The notes below the pieces were generated by a model, which saw only the letters and a program-made list of their open reading frames with translations, was not told where the DNA came from and did no database searches. 64,000 bases of DNA, taken from NCBI RefSeq assembly GCF_013415885.1, contig NZ_CP058910.1:1302001-1366000 (forward strand), given 5' to 3'. The stretch's first letter is position 1, and every line of letters starts with the position of its first letter. This document shows positions 51,220-61,013 of the stretch, piece after piece. Position numbers and translations under genes: made by a program. The stretch comes from Halosimplex rubrum (GTDB lineage Archaea; Halobacteriota; Halobacteria; Halobacteriales; Haloarculaceae).

Positions 51220-52737
51220 ATGGGCGAGCGCATCGAGGATGTGACCGTCGTCGGGGGCGGGGACTCGGGACTGCTGGCGGCGCTGGCGCTGGCGCGGACG
51301 AACCCCGGGCTGGACGTGTCGGTCGTCGACGACTTCGACCGCCCGATCCCGAAGGTCGGCAAGAGCACGTTTCTGGCGATCCAGCAGATCCTCCACGACT
51401 CGCTGGGGATCGACGAACAGCGTTTCGTCGAGGCGGTCAAGCCGGTCTGGAAGGCGTCGGTGTACTTCCGGGACTGGTGTGGCTGCGAGCCGTTCCACTA
51501 CCCCTTCGACCAGCGCCGGAAGTTCCCGAACCCCGAGGAGCGCGACACCGGTGAGGCGTACTACTTCTACTACGCGGAGCTCGCCGACAGCGACGACCAC
51601 CTGTCCAAATGCGAGCAGCTGGTCGCGCAGGGGAAATCGCCGTGGTACTTCGAGCCCCGCGAGGGCGGCGCCCGCAAGTACGAGAACGTCGCCTACCACC
51701 TCGACACCGAGCGGTTCAACGCCTTCCTGCGCGAACTGTGTCTCGACCGCGGTATCTCGCTGGTCGACGACGAGATCGTCACCGTCGACACCGACGGCGA
51801 CCGGATCCGGCGGCTGCGCGGTCGAGACGGCGCCTACGAGGCGGACCTGTACGTCGACGCCTCGGGCTTCTCGCGCGCGCTCAGGAGCGAACAGGACGCG
51901 ACGTTCCGCGAGTTCGACCTCCCGCTGGACGCGGCGCTGAACGCCCGGTCGGGGATCGACCTGTCCGAGGTGGTGCCGGCGACGGTCATCGACACGGGCG
52001 AGGCCGGCTGGTTCTGGCAGATCGACACCTACGACAGCCGCGACCGCGGCTACGTCTACGCCTCCGAGTACCTCTCCGAGCGCGAGGCCCGCGAGGAGTT
52101 CCTCGACCACTGCGAGGGGATCGACGCCGAGGACGTGGTGAACTACGAGTTCTCGTCGGGGTATCACGAGCGGGCGTGGATCGAGAACTGCGTCGCGGTC
52201 GGCAACGCCGCGGGGTTCGTCGAGCCGCTGCAGTCGACGGGGCTGACCGCCAACGCGAAGGCGTCGGTGACGCTCGCGACCCTGCTGTCGGGCCACGGCG
52301 GCGTGGCGACCGACGCGGTCCGCGAGCGCTACAACGCCTGGGTCGAGCGGACCTGGGAGTCGGTCTACGACTTCGTCAGCGTCCACTACGCCTTCGCCGA
52401 CGGCGACACCCAGTTCTGGGAGTCGGTCCGGGACCTGGAACTCAGCCCGCGCGTCGACGTACTCCTCGAGGATTTCGACCGGAACGGTTTCGACGCCCAC
52501 GTCGACCCGACGATGGGCCACAGCGACGTCGACGAGCCGCTCTTCTTCCAGCCGCTCGACTTCTACGCGCTGATACACAACATGGGCGCCACCTCCGAGT
52601 TCTACGAGACCCACGACTTCGAGATCGACGACGAGACGCGCCGAGCGGTCGACCGCAACTACGGGTCGATCCGCGACGACGTGGCCGACCACTACGACCA
52701 CCGCGAGTTCTACCACGGCGCGCTCGGTCAGCACTGA
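51220..52737 (+). CDS. Flavin-dependent tryptophan-halogenase-like enzyme with altered active site
   Basis: 505 residues. FAD-binding VGGGDSG lies at residues 11-17, the lysine corresponding to the halogenase K79 is kept (K78, VWKASVYF), and GWFWQIDTYDSRDRGYVYAS corresponds to the family WxWxIP region, but with D for P. The EPLESTG motif, whose E is the second catalytic residue of PrnA and RebH, reads EPLQSTG (Q338). It could therefore be a monooxygenase or an inactive relative. A TATA-like GATTGATAAG lies about 30 bases upstream. It leads a plus-strand group with MOSC-like, YqcI-like and isochorismatase-like genes. Confidence 0.8.
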   Translation: MGERIEDVTVVGGGDSGLLAALALARTNPGLDVSVVDDFDRPIPKVGKSTFLAIQQILHDSLGIDEQRFVEAVKPVWKASVYFRDWCGCEPFHYPFDQRRKFPNPEERDTGEAYYFYYAELADSDDHLSKCEQLVAQGKSPWYFEPREGGARKYENVAYHLDTERFNAFLRELCLDRGISLVDDEIVTVDTDGDRIRRLRGRDGAYEADLYVDASGFSRALRSEQDATFREFDLPLDAALNARSGIDLSEVVPATVIDTGEAGWFWQIDTYDSRDRGYVYASEYLSEREAREEFLDHCEGIDAEDVVNYEFSSGYHERAWIENCVAVGNAAGFVEPLQSTGLTANAKASVTLATLLSGHGGVATDAVRERYNAWVERTWESVYDFVSVHYAFADGDTQFWESVRDLELSPRVDVLLEDFDRNGFDAHVDPTMGHSDVDEPLFFQPLDFYALIHNMGATSEFYETHDFEIDDETRRAVDRNYGSIRDDVADHYDHREFYHGALGQH

Positions 52738-52812
52738 GCGGGTGGAACCCCGTCCGGAATCGATGGCGGTCCGACCGCACAGTCTTATCTCGACCGCCGC
52801 CAACGGTGACGC

Positions 52813-53043
52813 ATGGACGGGATCGTCGAGCGGATCCACGTCGTCCCGACGAGCGGCGGCGAGCGATTCCGGGTCGGGGAGGTCGTCTGCGTCGGGACGG
52901 GGCCCTGCGAGCCCTGTGCGGCCCTGGCCGACCGCCTGGACGAACCGGGCGCGACCGAGGCGCTGGCCGGACGCGGCGGGCTGCGCTGTCGGATCGCCGA
53001 GAGCGGCCCGACCCGAGTGGGGTGCCCGATCGGACGATCGTGA
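52813..53043 (+). CDS. Mini MOSC-like protein
   Basis: 76 residues. The start (GIVERIHVVPTSGGE) resembles the first strand of MOSC proteins, and the rest (FRVGEVVCVGTGPCEPCAAL, then GGLRCRIAESGPTRVG) matches their C-terminal end with the conserved cysteine area. The central about 90 residues of a normal MOSC domain are absent. MOSC domains bind molybdenum cofactor or carry sulfur. This is either a minimal functional relative or an internally deleted remnant; the frame is intact. Confidence 0.6.
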   Translation: MDGIVERIHVVPTSGGERFRVGEVVCVGTGPCEPCAALADRLDEPGATEALAGRGGLRCRIAESGPTRVGCPIGRS

Positions 53044-53098
53044 GCGTCGGCGACCGCCAACGACGGATTAAACAGGATACGGTGTCAGATACCGATCG

Positions 53099-53935
53099 AT
53101 GACGGATCGAGTGGTCGGGAATCTGGTCGATCAGGCAACCGTCGCGGCGCGGGTCGAAGCTGGCGAGGCCCCCGACTGGGTCGCCGACCACTGGCGGACC
53201 TTTCGCGAGGGGCTGCTCGGCGAGCGCAACGATACGCCGTTCCCCTGCTTCTTCGGCGCCGAGTCGGTCGCCAACGGCGACCCGCTGTACACCGCCGTCC
53301 CATCGATGACCGACAAGGACGCGCTGCTGGATCTGGGGCGGACGCTCCTCGACTACATCGACAGCTACGAGGCCCACAGCGACCGCGCGTCGCTCGTCAC
53401 CTTCTTCCGGCCGCCGGCAGAGCCGCTGTCGGAGGCCGAGTATCACCGGCGCCTGTGGCACGTCCTCCAGTTCCTGCACGTCCACGACCCCGAGCCGTGG
53501 CCGGCCGACATCCCGACCGAGCCCGACGACCCCTACTGGGAGTTCTCCTTCGGCGGCGAGCCGATGTTTCCGACCTGTCGGGCGCCCTTCTACGACGACC
53601 GCAAGAGCCGATACTGCCCCGTGGGCCTTGAGATCACCTTCCAGCCCCGTGCGCTGTTCGAGGATCTCGACGTGACGGCCGACACCGACGCGGGCCAGCA
53701 CGCCCGCGAGGTCATCCAGGGTCGCCTCGAAGAGTACGACGGCGTCTGCCCCCACGCCGACCTGGGCGACTGGGGCGTCGACGGCGACCGCGAGTGGGTC
53801 CAGTACATGCTCTCGGAAGAGGAGTCGGCGATGCCCGAGGCGTGTCCGATCACAGTCACGCGCGAGCATCCGAAGTCGGACGCCCTGCTCGACGCCGGCC
53901 CCGGGCGCGGTCGGGGGGCCGCGGGCGACGACTGA
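53099..53935 (+). CDS. YqcI/YcgG (GntA-like) family protein
   Basis: 278 residues. Family features are [56 protein letters not shown] and [35 protein letters not shown] (all in parts), then the end QYMLSEEE. One member, GntA of guanitoxin biosynthesis, is a haem-dependent N-hydroxylase, so an N-oxygenation step is possible. A GATTAAAC TATA-like site lies about 30 bases upstream. The isochorismatase-like gene begins two bases after its stop. Confidence 0.82.
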   Translation: MTDRVVGNLVDQATVAARVEAGEAPDWVADHWRTFREGLLGERNDTPFPCFFGAESVANGDPLYTAVPSMTDKDALLDLGRTLLDYIDSYEAHSDRASLVTFFRPPAEPLSEAEYHRRLWHVLQFLHVHDPEPWPADIPTEPDDPYWEFSFGGEPMFPTCRAPFYDDRKSRYCPVGLEITFQPRALFEDLDVTADTDAGQHAREVIQGRLEEYDGVCPHADLGDWGVDGDREWVQYMLSEEESAMPEACPITVTREHPKSDALLDAGPGRGRGAAGDD

Positions 53936-53937
53936 CG

Positions 53938-54519
53938 ATGCCCGACGCCCCCTCTCCGGACGCCGCGCCGCCGGTCCTCGTCCTCGTCGACTTTCAGCGC
54001 GGGTTCGACGAACCTGGCTGGGGCGAGCGCAACAACCCGGGGGCCGAGGACGCGGCGCGCCGCCTGCTGGACGCCTGGCGAGCGGCGGACCCACCGGTCG
54101 CGCACGTCCGTCACGACTCGACGGAGGACGACTCGCCGCTGCGCGGCGACCGACCCGGGTTCGCGTTCAAAGACGGCTTCGAACCGCAGGAGGGCGAACC
54201 CGAGTTCGTCAAGCGGGTCAACGGCGCGTTCGTCGACACCGACCTGGAGGGGTGGCTCCGCGACGGGGGTCACGAGGCCGTCGTCGTCTGCGGCCTGACG
54301 ACCGACCACTGCGTCTCGACGACGGCGCGGACGGCCGAGAACCGCGGGTTCGACGTGACCGTCGCCCGCGACGCGACGGCGACGTTCGACCGCTCGCTCG
54401 ACGGTGAGCCCTTCGACGCCGACCTCGTCCACCGGACGGCACTGGCCCACCTCGACGGGGAGTTCGCGTCGATCAGGTCGGTCGACGACCTCCTCGCCGC
54501 GCTCGAAACGGGTCGGTGA
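53938..54519 (+). CDS. Isochorismatase-like cysteine hydrolase
   Basis: 193 residues. The catalytic triad is visible: D in [10 protein letters not shown] in [10 protein letters not shown] and C in [13 protein letters not shown]. The family includes isochorismatases, nicotinamidases and N-carbamoyl or N-carbamoylsarcosine amidases; the short length and the DFQRGF sequence do not decide between them. It directly follows the YqcI-like gene, so both probably act on the same compound. Confidence 0.85.
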   Translation: MPDAPSPDAAPPVLVLVDFQRGFDEPGWGERNNPGAEDAARRLLDAWRAADPPVAHVRHDSTEDDSPLRGDRPGFAFKDGFEPQEGEPEFVKRVNGAFVDTDLEGWLRDGGHEAVVVCGLTTDHCVSTTARTAENRGFDVTVARDATATFDRSLDGEPFDADLVHRTALAHLDGEFASIRSVDDLLAALETGR

Positions 54520-54525
54520 CGCTTC

Positions 54526-56775
54526 TCAGGACAGGTCGACGGTCGCTCGCACCCGTTCCTCGCGCGAGGAACGGCCGACGACGACGCCATACTCGCCGGC
54601 GTCGACCGTCCAGCCGTCACGGCGGTCGTAGCGGGCGAGCGCCCGCCGCGGGACCGAAAGCGAGACGGTCCGCCGCTCGCCGCCGTCAAGCGCGATGGAT
54701 TCGAAGCCCGCGAGTTCGCGTCGCGGGCGGGCGACCCCCGCCGGCGCCGCGGGTGGTTCGACGTACGCCTGGACGACCTCCCGGCCCGGGCGGTCGGCGC
54801 GGTTCTCGACGGTAACGGTCGCGTCGAGGCCGGGAGCGTCGAGGCCGGGAGCATCGAGGTCGTCGACCGCGCCGCCGGTCCGCACGCGCTCGACGGCCAG
54901 GTCGTCGTATCCGAAGTCGGCGTAGCTCAGGCCGTGACCGAACGGGAAGCGGGGGGCGACGCCGTCGCGGTCGAACCCGCGGTAGCCGACGAAGACGCCC
55001 TCGTCGTAGTGGACGTGCTCGTCGACGCCGGGATACCGGCGCTCGTCGCCGGCGACCGGGTAGTCGTCGAACCGTCGGCCGACCGTCATCGGGAGGCGAC
55101 CGCCGGGGTCGGCGCCGTAGAGCACGTCCGCCAGCGCCGCGCCGTCGGCCTGGCCGGGGTACCACGTCTGCACGACGGCGGCCACGTCGTCGGCCCACGG
55201 CATCTCGACGGGGCCGCTGGACCGACAGAGCACGACCGTCCGCGGGTTCGCCTCGGCGACGGCGCGGACGAGCCGGTCCTGGTTCCCTGGCAGCGCCATC
55301 GAGTCGCGGTCCTCGCCCTCGGTCGCGCCGTCCTGGACGACGACGACCGCGACGTCGGCGGCGGCCGCCGCCTCGACCGCCGCCTCGAAGTCGGGTCCCG
55401 TTCGCAGTCGCCGACGGAGCCCCGACCCCGGCACGTCGAACATCGACGGGTTCGCGACCGGCTTGACGCCGCGCTCGAAGGCGACGCGGGGAGCCCTCGA
55501 CCGCAGGCCCTCGACGGGACTGACGGTGCGGGTGGGAGTCACCTCCGAGCTCCCGCCGCCGCCGACCTTCGCCTCGTCGGCGTTGGGTCCGACCACGGCG
55601 AGTGATTCGTCCCCGTCCAGCGGGAGGACGCCGTCGTCGGCCAGCAGGACGGTCCCGCGGCGGGCGACCTCTCGGGCGAGGTCGTGGTGGTCGTCCCAGT
55701 CGACGCTCGATGGGGAGTCACCCGGTCCGCGCGCCCCGCCCACCCCTTCTGCCCCGGGCGACCGACCCCCATCGAGCATCCCGAACCGGTCGTACAGCCC
55801 GAGGACGCGCCGGACTTTCCGGTCGATCGTCGCCTCGGCGACGAGCCCGTCGGCGACGGCTCGCTTCAGCGGCTCGCCGAAGAAGTCGAACGGGTAGGGG
55901 TCCGGCTGGCCGTCGTCGGCGAAGCGGTCGACGAGCCGCGAGACCAGCGGCGGGTCGATACCCAGCCGGTCGGAGGGGCGGAGCCGGAGCATCGCGCGCA
56001 GGGCACGGCTGCGGGGCGCGAACAGTTCGACGACGGAGGCGCCGGGCATCTCCAGGTCCAGCCCGCCCTCGGCGGCCGCGACGGCGTCGTGGGTGCCCCA
56101 CCAGTCGCTCATCACCGCGCCGTCGAAGTCCCACTCGTCGCGGAGCACTCCCTCCAGCAGGTCGCGGTGTTCGCTCATGTAGTGGCCGTTGACGCGGTTG
56201 TACGCGGCCATCACCGCCGAGGCGCCCGCGTCGACCGCGGCGCGGAACCCGGGCAGGTAGATCTCCCGCAGCGCCCGCTCGGAGACGACGGCGTCGACCG
56301 TGTCGCGCCGGTGTTCCTGGTTGTTCGCGACGAAGTGTTTGGCCGTCGCCCCGACGCCTCCCGTTTCGACGCCGTCGACGTACGCCGCGCCGAGGGCGCT
56401 CGTGAGTTCGGGGTCCTCGCTCAGGTACTCGAAGTTGCGGCCGCCGGTGGGGACGCGAACGAGATTGAGACCGGGCGCGAGCAGCACGTCGTGTCCCCGA
56501 GTGCGGGTCTCGTCGGCGAGGGCTCGACCCAGGCGGCGAGCCAGGTCGGGGTCCCAGGCCGCCCCGAGCGCGACGGTCGCCGGGAACGCCGTCGCCTCGC
56601 GGTCGCGCACCCCGAGCGGCCCGTCGACGAGCCGAAGCGGCGGGACGTCGAGCCGCTCGACGCCGGGGAGATACCCCGTCGCGCGCCCTTCGGGGTCGGC
56701 CCGGCCGCGAACCAGTCGCAGCTTCTCGTCGAGCGTCAGATCCGACACGAGGGCGTCGATTCGGGCGTCGGTCAT
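54526..56775 (-). CDS. Glycoside hydrolase family 3 (beta-glucosidase type)
   Basis: 749 residues from ATG 56775. Domain 1 is a TIM barrel with VDGPLGVR, GRNFEYLSEDPEL, KHFVANNQEHRR and the nucleophile D224 in VMSDWWGTHD; domain 2 has the acid/base region (VVVQDGATEGEDRDSMALPGNQDRLV); the end is a fibronectin III-like domain (ENRADRPGREVVQAYVEPP). No signal peptide, so it hydrolyses short oligosaccharides in the cytoplasm. It converges on the isochorismatase-like gene, leaving six bases. Confidence 0.93.
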   Translation of the reverse strand: MTDARIDALVSDLTLDEKLRLVRGRADPEGRATGYLPGVERLDVPPLRLVDGPLGVRDREATAFPATVALGAAWDPDLARRLGRALADETRTRGHDVLLAPGLNLVRVPTGGRNFEYLSEDPELTSALGAAYVDGVETGGVGATAKHFVANNQEHRRDTVDAVVSERALREIYLPGFRAAVDAGASAVMAAYNRVNGHYMSEHRDLLEGVLRDEWDFDGAVMSDWWGTHDAVAAAEGGLDLEMPGASVVELFAPRSRALRAMLRLRPSDRLGIDPPLVSRLVDRFADDGQPDPYPFDFFGEPLKRAVADGLVAEATIDRKVRRVLGLYDRFGMLDGGRSPGAEGVGGARGPGDSPSSVDWDDHHDLAREVARRGTVLLADDGVLPLDGDESLAVVGPNADEAKVGGGGSSEVTPTRTVSPVEGLRSRAPRVAFERGVKPVANPSMFDVPGSGLRRRLRTGPDFEAAVEAAAAADVAVVVVQDGATEGEDRDSMALPGNQDRLVRAVAEANPRTVVLCRSSGPVEMPWADDVAAVVQTWYPGQADGAALADVLYGADPGGRLPMTVGRRFDDYPVAGDERRYPGVDEHVHYDEGVFVGYRGFDRDGVAPRFPFGHGLSYADFGYDDLAVERVRTGGAVDDLDAPGLDAPGLDATVTVENRADRPGREVVQAYVEPPAAPAGVARPRRELAGFESIALDGGERRTVSLSVPRRALARYDRRDGWTVDAGEYGVVVGRSSREERVRATVDLS

Positions 56776-56914
56776 CTGTCGGTCGTGACGGGCGGCGTCC
56801 GGATATCCGTTGCGACGAGCGCGCGGTGTCGGTGTTCGCGTCCGGCGTTCGGTTCGATTCGAGCGGGCCCACCGCCAGACTCGCACCCGGATCCCCACCT
56901 GTCGCAGACCCGCG

Positions 56915-57604
56915 GTGTTCAGATAAGGTTTGAAGGGTGAGGCGTAGCGTTTTCTGAGTGATTCATGCCCGAAAACGCTAGCCTCGGCGGTAATCTCGAC
57001 CAATTCGACTTAGATTTTGTGGAGCGAGAAGCGACACCACGACTGTTGATGAAGCTGAGTATTCAGTTGCATCTGGCTGGACTCTCACTTTCGAATACTG
57101 TTTCTATTCTTGAGGTATTCGGTGTCAAACGTGCTCGCTCAACTATTCATAATTGGGTTCACAAGGCTGATTTACAGCCCGAAGGTGGACACTCACCGGA
57201 TCACGTCGCGGTTGACGAGACCGTGATCCGACTCAACGACGAGCAGTATTGGCTGTACGCTGCTGTCGATCCGGAAACGAACAAACTGCTGCATACAAAG
57301 CTAAGACCAACTACAACGAAGGTTCTCGCCCATTCATTTCTCGCCGAACTCAGCGAGAAACACGATGTTGACGACGCCGTGTTTCTCATCGATGGCTCCA
57401 AATCGTTAGAAGCTGCGTGTCACCGACATGGCTTCGATTTCAGATACGAAAAACATGGAAATCGGAACGCTGTTGAACGTGTCTTTAGAGAAGTAAAACG
57501 ACGAACTGTATGTTTCTCAAACTGTTTTAGCAATGCCGAAGCAGAAACAGCCGACGATTGGCTCAGATCGTTCAGCTTCGCATGGAATCAGCTTATCTGA
57601 ACAC
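56915..57604 (+). mobile_element. Complete IS6-family insertion sequence, 690 bp
   Basis: Perfect 13-bp terminal inverted repeats, GTGTTCAGATAAG at 56915-56927 and its complement at 57592-57604, enclose one transposase gene. The 8-bp flanks (GACCCGCG left, GATGCGCA right) do not match, so the expected target duplication is missing, as after a recombination or adjacent deletion. Confidence 0.9.
56965..57600 (+). CDS. IS6-family DDE transposase
   Basis: 211 residues, full length for haloarchaeal IS6 members (ISH14/ISH15 type). An N-terminal HTH (LSLSNTVSILEVFGVKRARSTIHNWVH, in parts) is followed by the DDE catalytic core: D in VAVDETVIRL, D in LIDGSKSLEAA and E in NAVERVFREVKRRT. Its codon use and base composition are much richer in A and T than the neighbours. 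The stop lies inside the right terminal repeat. Confidence 0.95.
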   Translation: MPENASLGGNLDQFDLDFVEREATPRLLMKLSIQLHLAGLSLSNTVSILEVFGVKRARSTIHNWVHKADLQPEGGHSPDHVAVDETVIRLNDEQYWLYAAVDPETNKLLHTKLRPTTTKVLAHSFLAELSEKHDVDDAVFLIDGSKSLEAACHRHGFDFRYEKHGNRNAVERVFREVKRRTVCFSNCFSNAEAETADDWLRSFSFAWNQLI

Positions 57605-57975
57605 GATGCGCAGACCCGGGGCAACACTTACCGGACGGGGAGGCGTACCTGTCGGAACAGTAACGGCATCCGGTCGCCCGTCGCCGGGAGTCTTCGACGC
57701 CGACCGGCCTTCGTCCGACGCTGTCCCCCCAGGCCGTCGTCGTCGGCGCGACCGGCGCGGCGGCCGTCCTCGGCGTCACCGTGGGTGCGCTCTGGGGGAT
57801 CTGTCTGGGCGCCCGACTGTTCGACCGCCGCGTCGGCGTCGTCGACTCGGTCGGCCTGGGCTGGTTGCTCGTCCCGTTCGTCCTCCCCTTCTACAGCCTC
57901 GCCGCCATCAAGGGGATCGTCGAGTACCCCATCTCCTGGCGGGGCGAGTGGTACCGCGTCGAGAAAGAGGGGTGA
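57605..57975 (+). pseudogene. 3' remnant of a membrane glycosyltransferase gene
   Basis: From about 57720 one frame reads TLSPQAVVVGATGAAAVLGV, then FDRRVGVVDSVGLGWLLVPFVLPFYSLAAIKGIVEYP and the end SWRGEWYRVEKEG (in parts). This is the last-helix end of haloarchaeal family 2 glycosyltransferases. The catalytic part is missing and the IS6 element lies directly before it, so the 5' end was lost at the IS joint. A GTG at 57781 could start a 64-residue peptide but would have no known role. Confidence 0.6.
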
Positions 57976-58052
57976 GGATGTGACCTATCGGAGCGACGAC
58001 GGTGAGCGACGGCGACCGAAACCGATAGCGCGCGCCGAACGGAGACGAGTAC

Positions 58053-59528
58053 CTACTCGCCGTCGTTCAGGTTCCACAACTCGACGCGCTCGGGAACCCC
58101 GGCGAGCGCGCTCGCGGGCCAGTCGTCGTGACCGAGCGTGAACGCGGTGTCGGGGTGACCCGCCACGAGGCGGGCGACGCCCGCGGCGGCGGCCTCGTAG
58201 GCCGGCGATTCGAGGCGTTCGGGCGTCTCGGCGGTGAGCGGGTAGCCGTCGGCGAGTTCCCGCGGGAACGGGCCGAACGGCGCGAGGACGTTCCAGCACT
58301 CGTCGAAGTCGTCGTGGCCGTTGCCCTCGGTCAGCAGGACCGAGTCGCCGCGCGGTTCCAGTCGATCGAGCCGCTGGTGGTGGCGCAGCACTTCGGGTCG
58401 GCGGGCGCTCTCGCCCGAGAGGTGGAAGAAGGTGTCCTTGGAGACGGGGTCGGTCCGTTCGAGCTGGGCGGCGTGGTCGAGCAGGGCGCGGTAGCCGTCG
58501 AGCATCGCCGGGTGGCTCCGCGCGCGGGCCTCGACGAGTTCCATGAGGCTCCCGCGGCGGATCGCCTGCTTGATCGTCCGGAGTTCGCCGTAGGAGACGT
58601 GGAGGTTGTGCTCGGCGAGCAGGCGCTCGCGCTCGTCGTCGTCCAGGCCCCTGACCTCCGCGGGGGTGTGGGCCGTACAGACCGGGCAGGAACACGGGAA
58701 GTACTCCAGGTCTTCGAGGTGTTCCGTGGTCCGAACGGTCATGTAGCGGTCGTCGCGGGCGTAGATCGCGTAGGCGGCCGAGTCGAACAGATCGCAGCCC
58801 AGCGCGACGGCGAGCGCGAACATCATGGGGTGGCCGGCGCCGAACAGGTGGACGGGCGCGCTCTCGGGCAGCCCGCGCTTGGCGGCGGCGACCACGTCCG
58901 CCAGGTCGGCGTAGCGGTACTCGTTCATCATCGGGACGACGGCGCCGACGGGGAACACGTCCAGCCCCGACCGGGCGGCGTGGGCGCCTGCCGCCTCGCG
59001 GAGGTCGGTGTAGGTCGACCCCTGGACGGGCGCGTTGACGAGCATGTCGCCGGTGTCGACCTCGGCGGCGACCCCGAGCCGCTCCTGTGTGGTCGCCAGC
59101 TCGTCTTCGGCCTGTTCGCGGGACACGTCGGGCGGCGTGGGGACGTCGACCGGCGTGCCGATGTCCGAGCCGATGTCGTGCTGGAAGGCGAGGATCTCCT
59201 CGGTAGTCACGTCGATCTCGCCGTACTCGGCGAGCTGGAAGGAGCCGGAGTCGGTGACGACGGCGCCGGAGAAGTCGAGCATGTCGTGGAGTCCCTGCTC
59301 CTCCACGGGCTCGCGCAGGTCCTCGCTGCCGTAGAGGACGTAGGAGTTTGTGATGAGGATCTCCGCGCCGAACTCCGATTCGAGCTGGGCGGGCGTGACG
59401 GTCTGGAGGTGGGGGTTGATGACGGGGAGGAGCGCGGGCGTCTCGACCGTGACGCCGGCGCGGGGCACCTCCAGTTCGCCCAGTCGCCCGGCGGCGTCGT
59501 AGCGGTCGACCTCGAAGACGTCGGTCAT
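58053..59528 (-). CDS. tgtA: Archaeosine tRNA-guanine transglycosylase
   Basis: 491 residues from ATG 59528. The TIM-barrel has TDSGSFQL (general acid D), [12 protein letters not shown] and [10 protein letters not shown], with the zinc site CSCPVC...H near residues 276-300. It replaces guanine 15 of tRNA with preQ0 on the way to archaeosine. The about 490-residue length corresponds to the N-terminal catalytic form of haloarchaea, whose amidotransferase/PUA part (ArcS) is a separate gene, not in this window. Confidence 0.95.
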   Translation of the reverse strand: MTDVFEVDRYDAAGRLGELEVPRAGVTVETPALLPVINPHLQTVTPAQLESEFGAEILITNSYVLYGSEDLREPVEEQGLHDMLDFSGAVVTDSGSFQLAEYGEIDVTTEEILAFQHDIGSDIGTPVDVPTPPDVSREQAEDELATTQERLGVAAEVDTGDMLVNAPVQGSTYTDLREAAGAHAARSGLDVFPVGAVVPMMNEYRYADLADVVAAAKRGLPESAPVHLFGAGHPMMFALAVALGCDLFDSAAYAIYARDDRYMTVRTTEHLEDLEYFPCSCPVCTAHTPAEVRGLDDDERERLLAEHNLHVSYGELRTIKQAIRRGSLMELVEARARSHPAMLDGYRALLDHAAQLERTDPVSKDTFFHLSGESARRPEVLRHHQRLDRLEPRGDSVLLTEGNGHDDFDECWNVLAPFGPFPRELADGYPLTAETPERLESPAYEAAAAGVARLVAGHPDTAFTLGHDDWPASALAGVPERVELWNLNDGE

Positions 59529-59553
59529 TGCCCGCGCTTTCCCGCGGGCGGGC

Positions 59554-59841
59554 CTAAGGGTTGTGTTCCTCGCCGTAGAGGATGTCGTCGATATCTTCTT
59601 CGTCGGTCTCGACACCCGAGGCGAACATTCCTTCGTTCATCCGCTCGCGTTCTTCCTCCGAGAGCGGGACTGTGCCCGCTTCGAGCGACTCGACGAGTTC
59701 CTCAGGCGACTCCTGTGCCGAAGCGACGAGTTCGTACAGGATCGCCTCCGCTGTGACAGACGTACCCATCTCGTCTTCGACTGAATCCTGTAGGTCCTCC
59801 AGTCGTGAAGCGAGCACTGCGTTGATCTCCACTCTCGGCAT
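59554..59841 (-). CDS. Small acidic protein, antitoxin-like
   Basis: 95 residues from ATG 59841. The N-terminal part [20 protein letters not shown] has the strand-helix start of ribbon-helix-helix-like proteins; the rest is acidic and helical and ends [13 protein letters not shown]. No toxin gene is adjacent: it lies between the transglycosylase and a NUDIX gene. Base composition is lower in GC than the neighbours. It may be an orphan antitoxin; no firmer call is possible. Confidence 0.55.
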   Translation of the reverse strand: MPRVEINAVLASRLEDLQDSVEDEMGTSVTAEAILYELVASAQESPEELVESLEAGTVPLSEEERERMNEGMFASGVETDEEDIDDILYGEEHNP

Positions 59842-59884
59842 CGTACGCAACGATAGTCGCCGTGGTACTGTCAATATTCCCCAG

Positions 59885-60436
59885 CTACTGCTCGTCCCCG
59901 AACACCTCGAAGTACAGCACCCCGAGCATCGACCGCCCGTCGCGTAACTCGTCCTCCCGAGCGGCATCCACGAGCGCGTCGAAGGTCGTCGTGTCGACGC
60001 GGATGTCCTCGTTGTAATCGAGGTCCCGCTCGCCGGACGGTTCGCAGTCTCGGGCGACGAAGTAGTGGAAGACGGCGTCGGAGAAGCCGTTCGCCGGCTC
60101 GATGGTCGTGAGGTGTTCGACCTCGCCGGGCAGGTAGCCCGTCTCCTCTTCGAGTTCGCGGGCGACGCAGGCCTCGGGGTCGGTGTCCTCGTCCTCCATG
60201 CTTCCGGCGGGGAGCGCGCGGTTCACGCGCCCGACCGGCTGGCGCCACTGCTCGATGGCGACCACCTCGTCGTCGGGGGTAAAGGGGAGGACGACGACGC
60301 TCTCGCCCTCCGAGAGGTAGTCGAACTCGGCTTCCTCGCCCGACGGGAACCGGACGGTGTCGGTGAGGATGTCGAACCCCTCGCAGGTGTAGGACGTGCG
60401 GCTGTCGACGGTCTCCCAGGCCAGCTCGTCGGTCAT
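59885..60436 (-). CDS. NUDIX hydrolase, ADP-ribose pyrophosphatase-like
   Basis: 183 residues. The NUDIX box is complete: G-x5-E in GSMEDEDTD..., then R93, E94, E97, E98 and G100 (VARELEEETGYL). The VVVLPFTPDDEVVAIEQWRQPVGR strand before it is typical of ADP-sugar pyrophosphatases. It would hydrolyse ADP-ribose or similar compounds to AMP and a sugar phosphate. ATG 60436 follows GC-rich DNA. Divergent from a second NUDIX gene. Confidence 0.9.
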   Translation of the reverse strand: MTDELAWETVDSRTSYTCEGFDILTDTVRFPSGEEAEFDYLSEGESVVVLPFTPDDEVVAIEQWRQPVGRVNRALPAGSMEDEDTDPEACVARELEEETGYLPGEVEHLTTIEPANGFSDAVFHYFVARDCEPSGERDLDYNEDIRVDTTTFDALVDAAREDELRDGRSMLGVLYFEVFGDEQ

Positions 60437-60536
60437 GGTGGAGGGGGCGGCGCGAACGAGTTAGCCGTGTCGGCTGGTGAGCGGGGCCGGTGCCGGCGTC
60501 CGAAACCACGAAAGCCGCCCAGTCCGACGCAGAGGT

Positions 60537-61013
60537 ATGGACGTTCGCGACGAGTTCATCCCCGCCGAGGAGTTCGCCACCGTGTTGAACCGCGTGCCGC
60601 AGGTCTGCGTCGAGGTCGTACTGGAGGGGGAGGAGGGCGTCCTGCTCGCCCACCGGACGAACGAGCCGGCGAAAGGCGAGTGGTTCTGGCCGGGCGGCCG
60701 CCTCTACAAGGGCGAGCAGCTGGCAGACGCCGCCCGCCGGGTCGCCCGCGAGGAGCTGGGGGTCGAGGTGACGGTCGAGGAGCGAGTGGGCGTGTACGGC
60801 CACTTCTGGGACCGTTCGCGGATCGACGGCGTCGACTCCCGGCACACGGTCAATATCGTCTTCCGCGCCTCGCGGGTCGACCCCGACGCCGCGATCGAAC
60901 TCGACGACCAGCACGACGACTACCGGTTCGTGGCCGGCGACGAGGACGGCCTCCACGAGTACGTCCGCGAGTACCTCGTCGACATGGGACTGCGGGAGGG
61001 GGCGGACGACTGA
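60537..61013 (+). CDS. NUDIX protein, GDP-mannose mannosyl hydrolase-like
   Basis: 158 residues from ATG 60537. The start (IPAEEFATVLNRVPQVCVEVVLEGEEGVLLAHRTNEPAKGEWFWPGGRLYKGE, in parts) matches GDP-mannose mannosyl hydrolases. The NUDIX box is altered in the same way as in that subfamily: GGRLYKGEQLADAAR is followed by RVAREELG rather than REUxEExG. The product would be GDP and mannose. Function is inferred from this resemblance; glycosyltransferase genes elsewhere in the window would fit. Confidence 0.82.
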   Translation: MDVRDEFIPAEEFATVLNRVPQVCVEVVLEGEEGVLLAHRTNEPAKGEWFWPGGRLYKGEQLADAARRVAREELGVEVTVEERVGVYGHFWDRSRIDGVDSRHTVNIVFRASRVDPDAAIELDDQHDDYRFVAGDEDGLHEYVREYLVDMGLREGADD

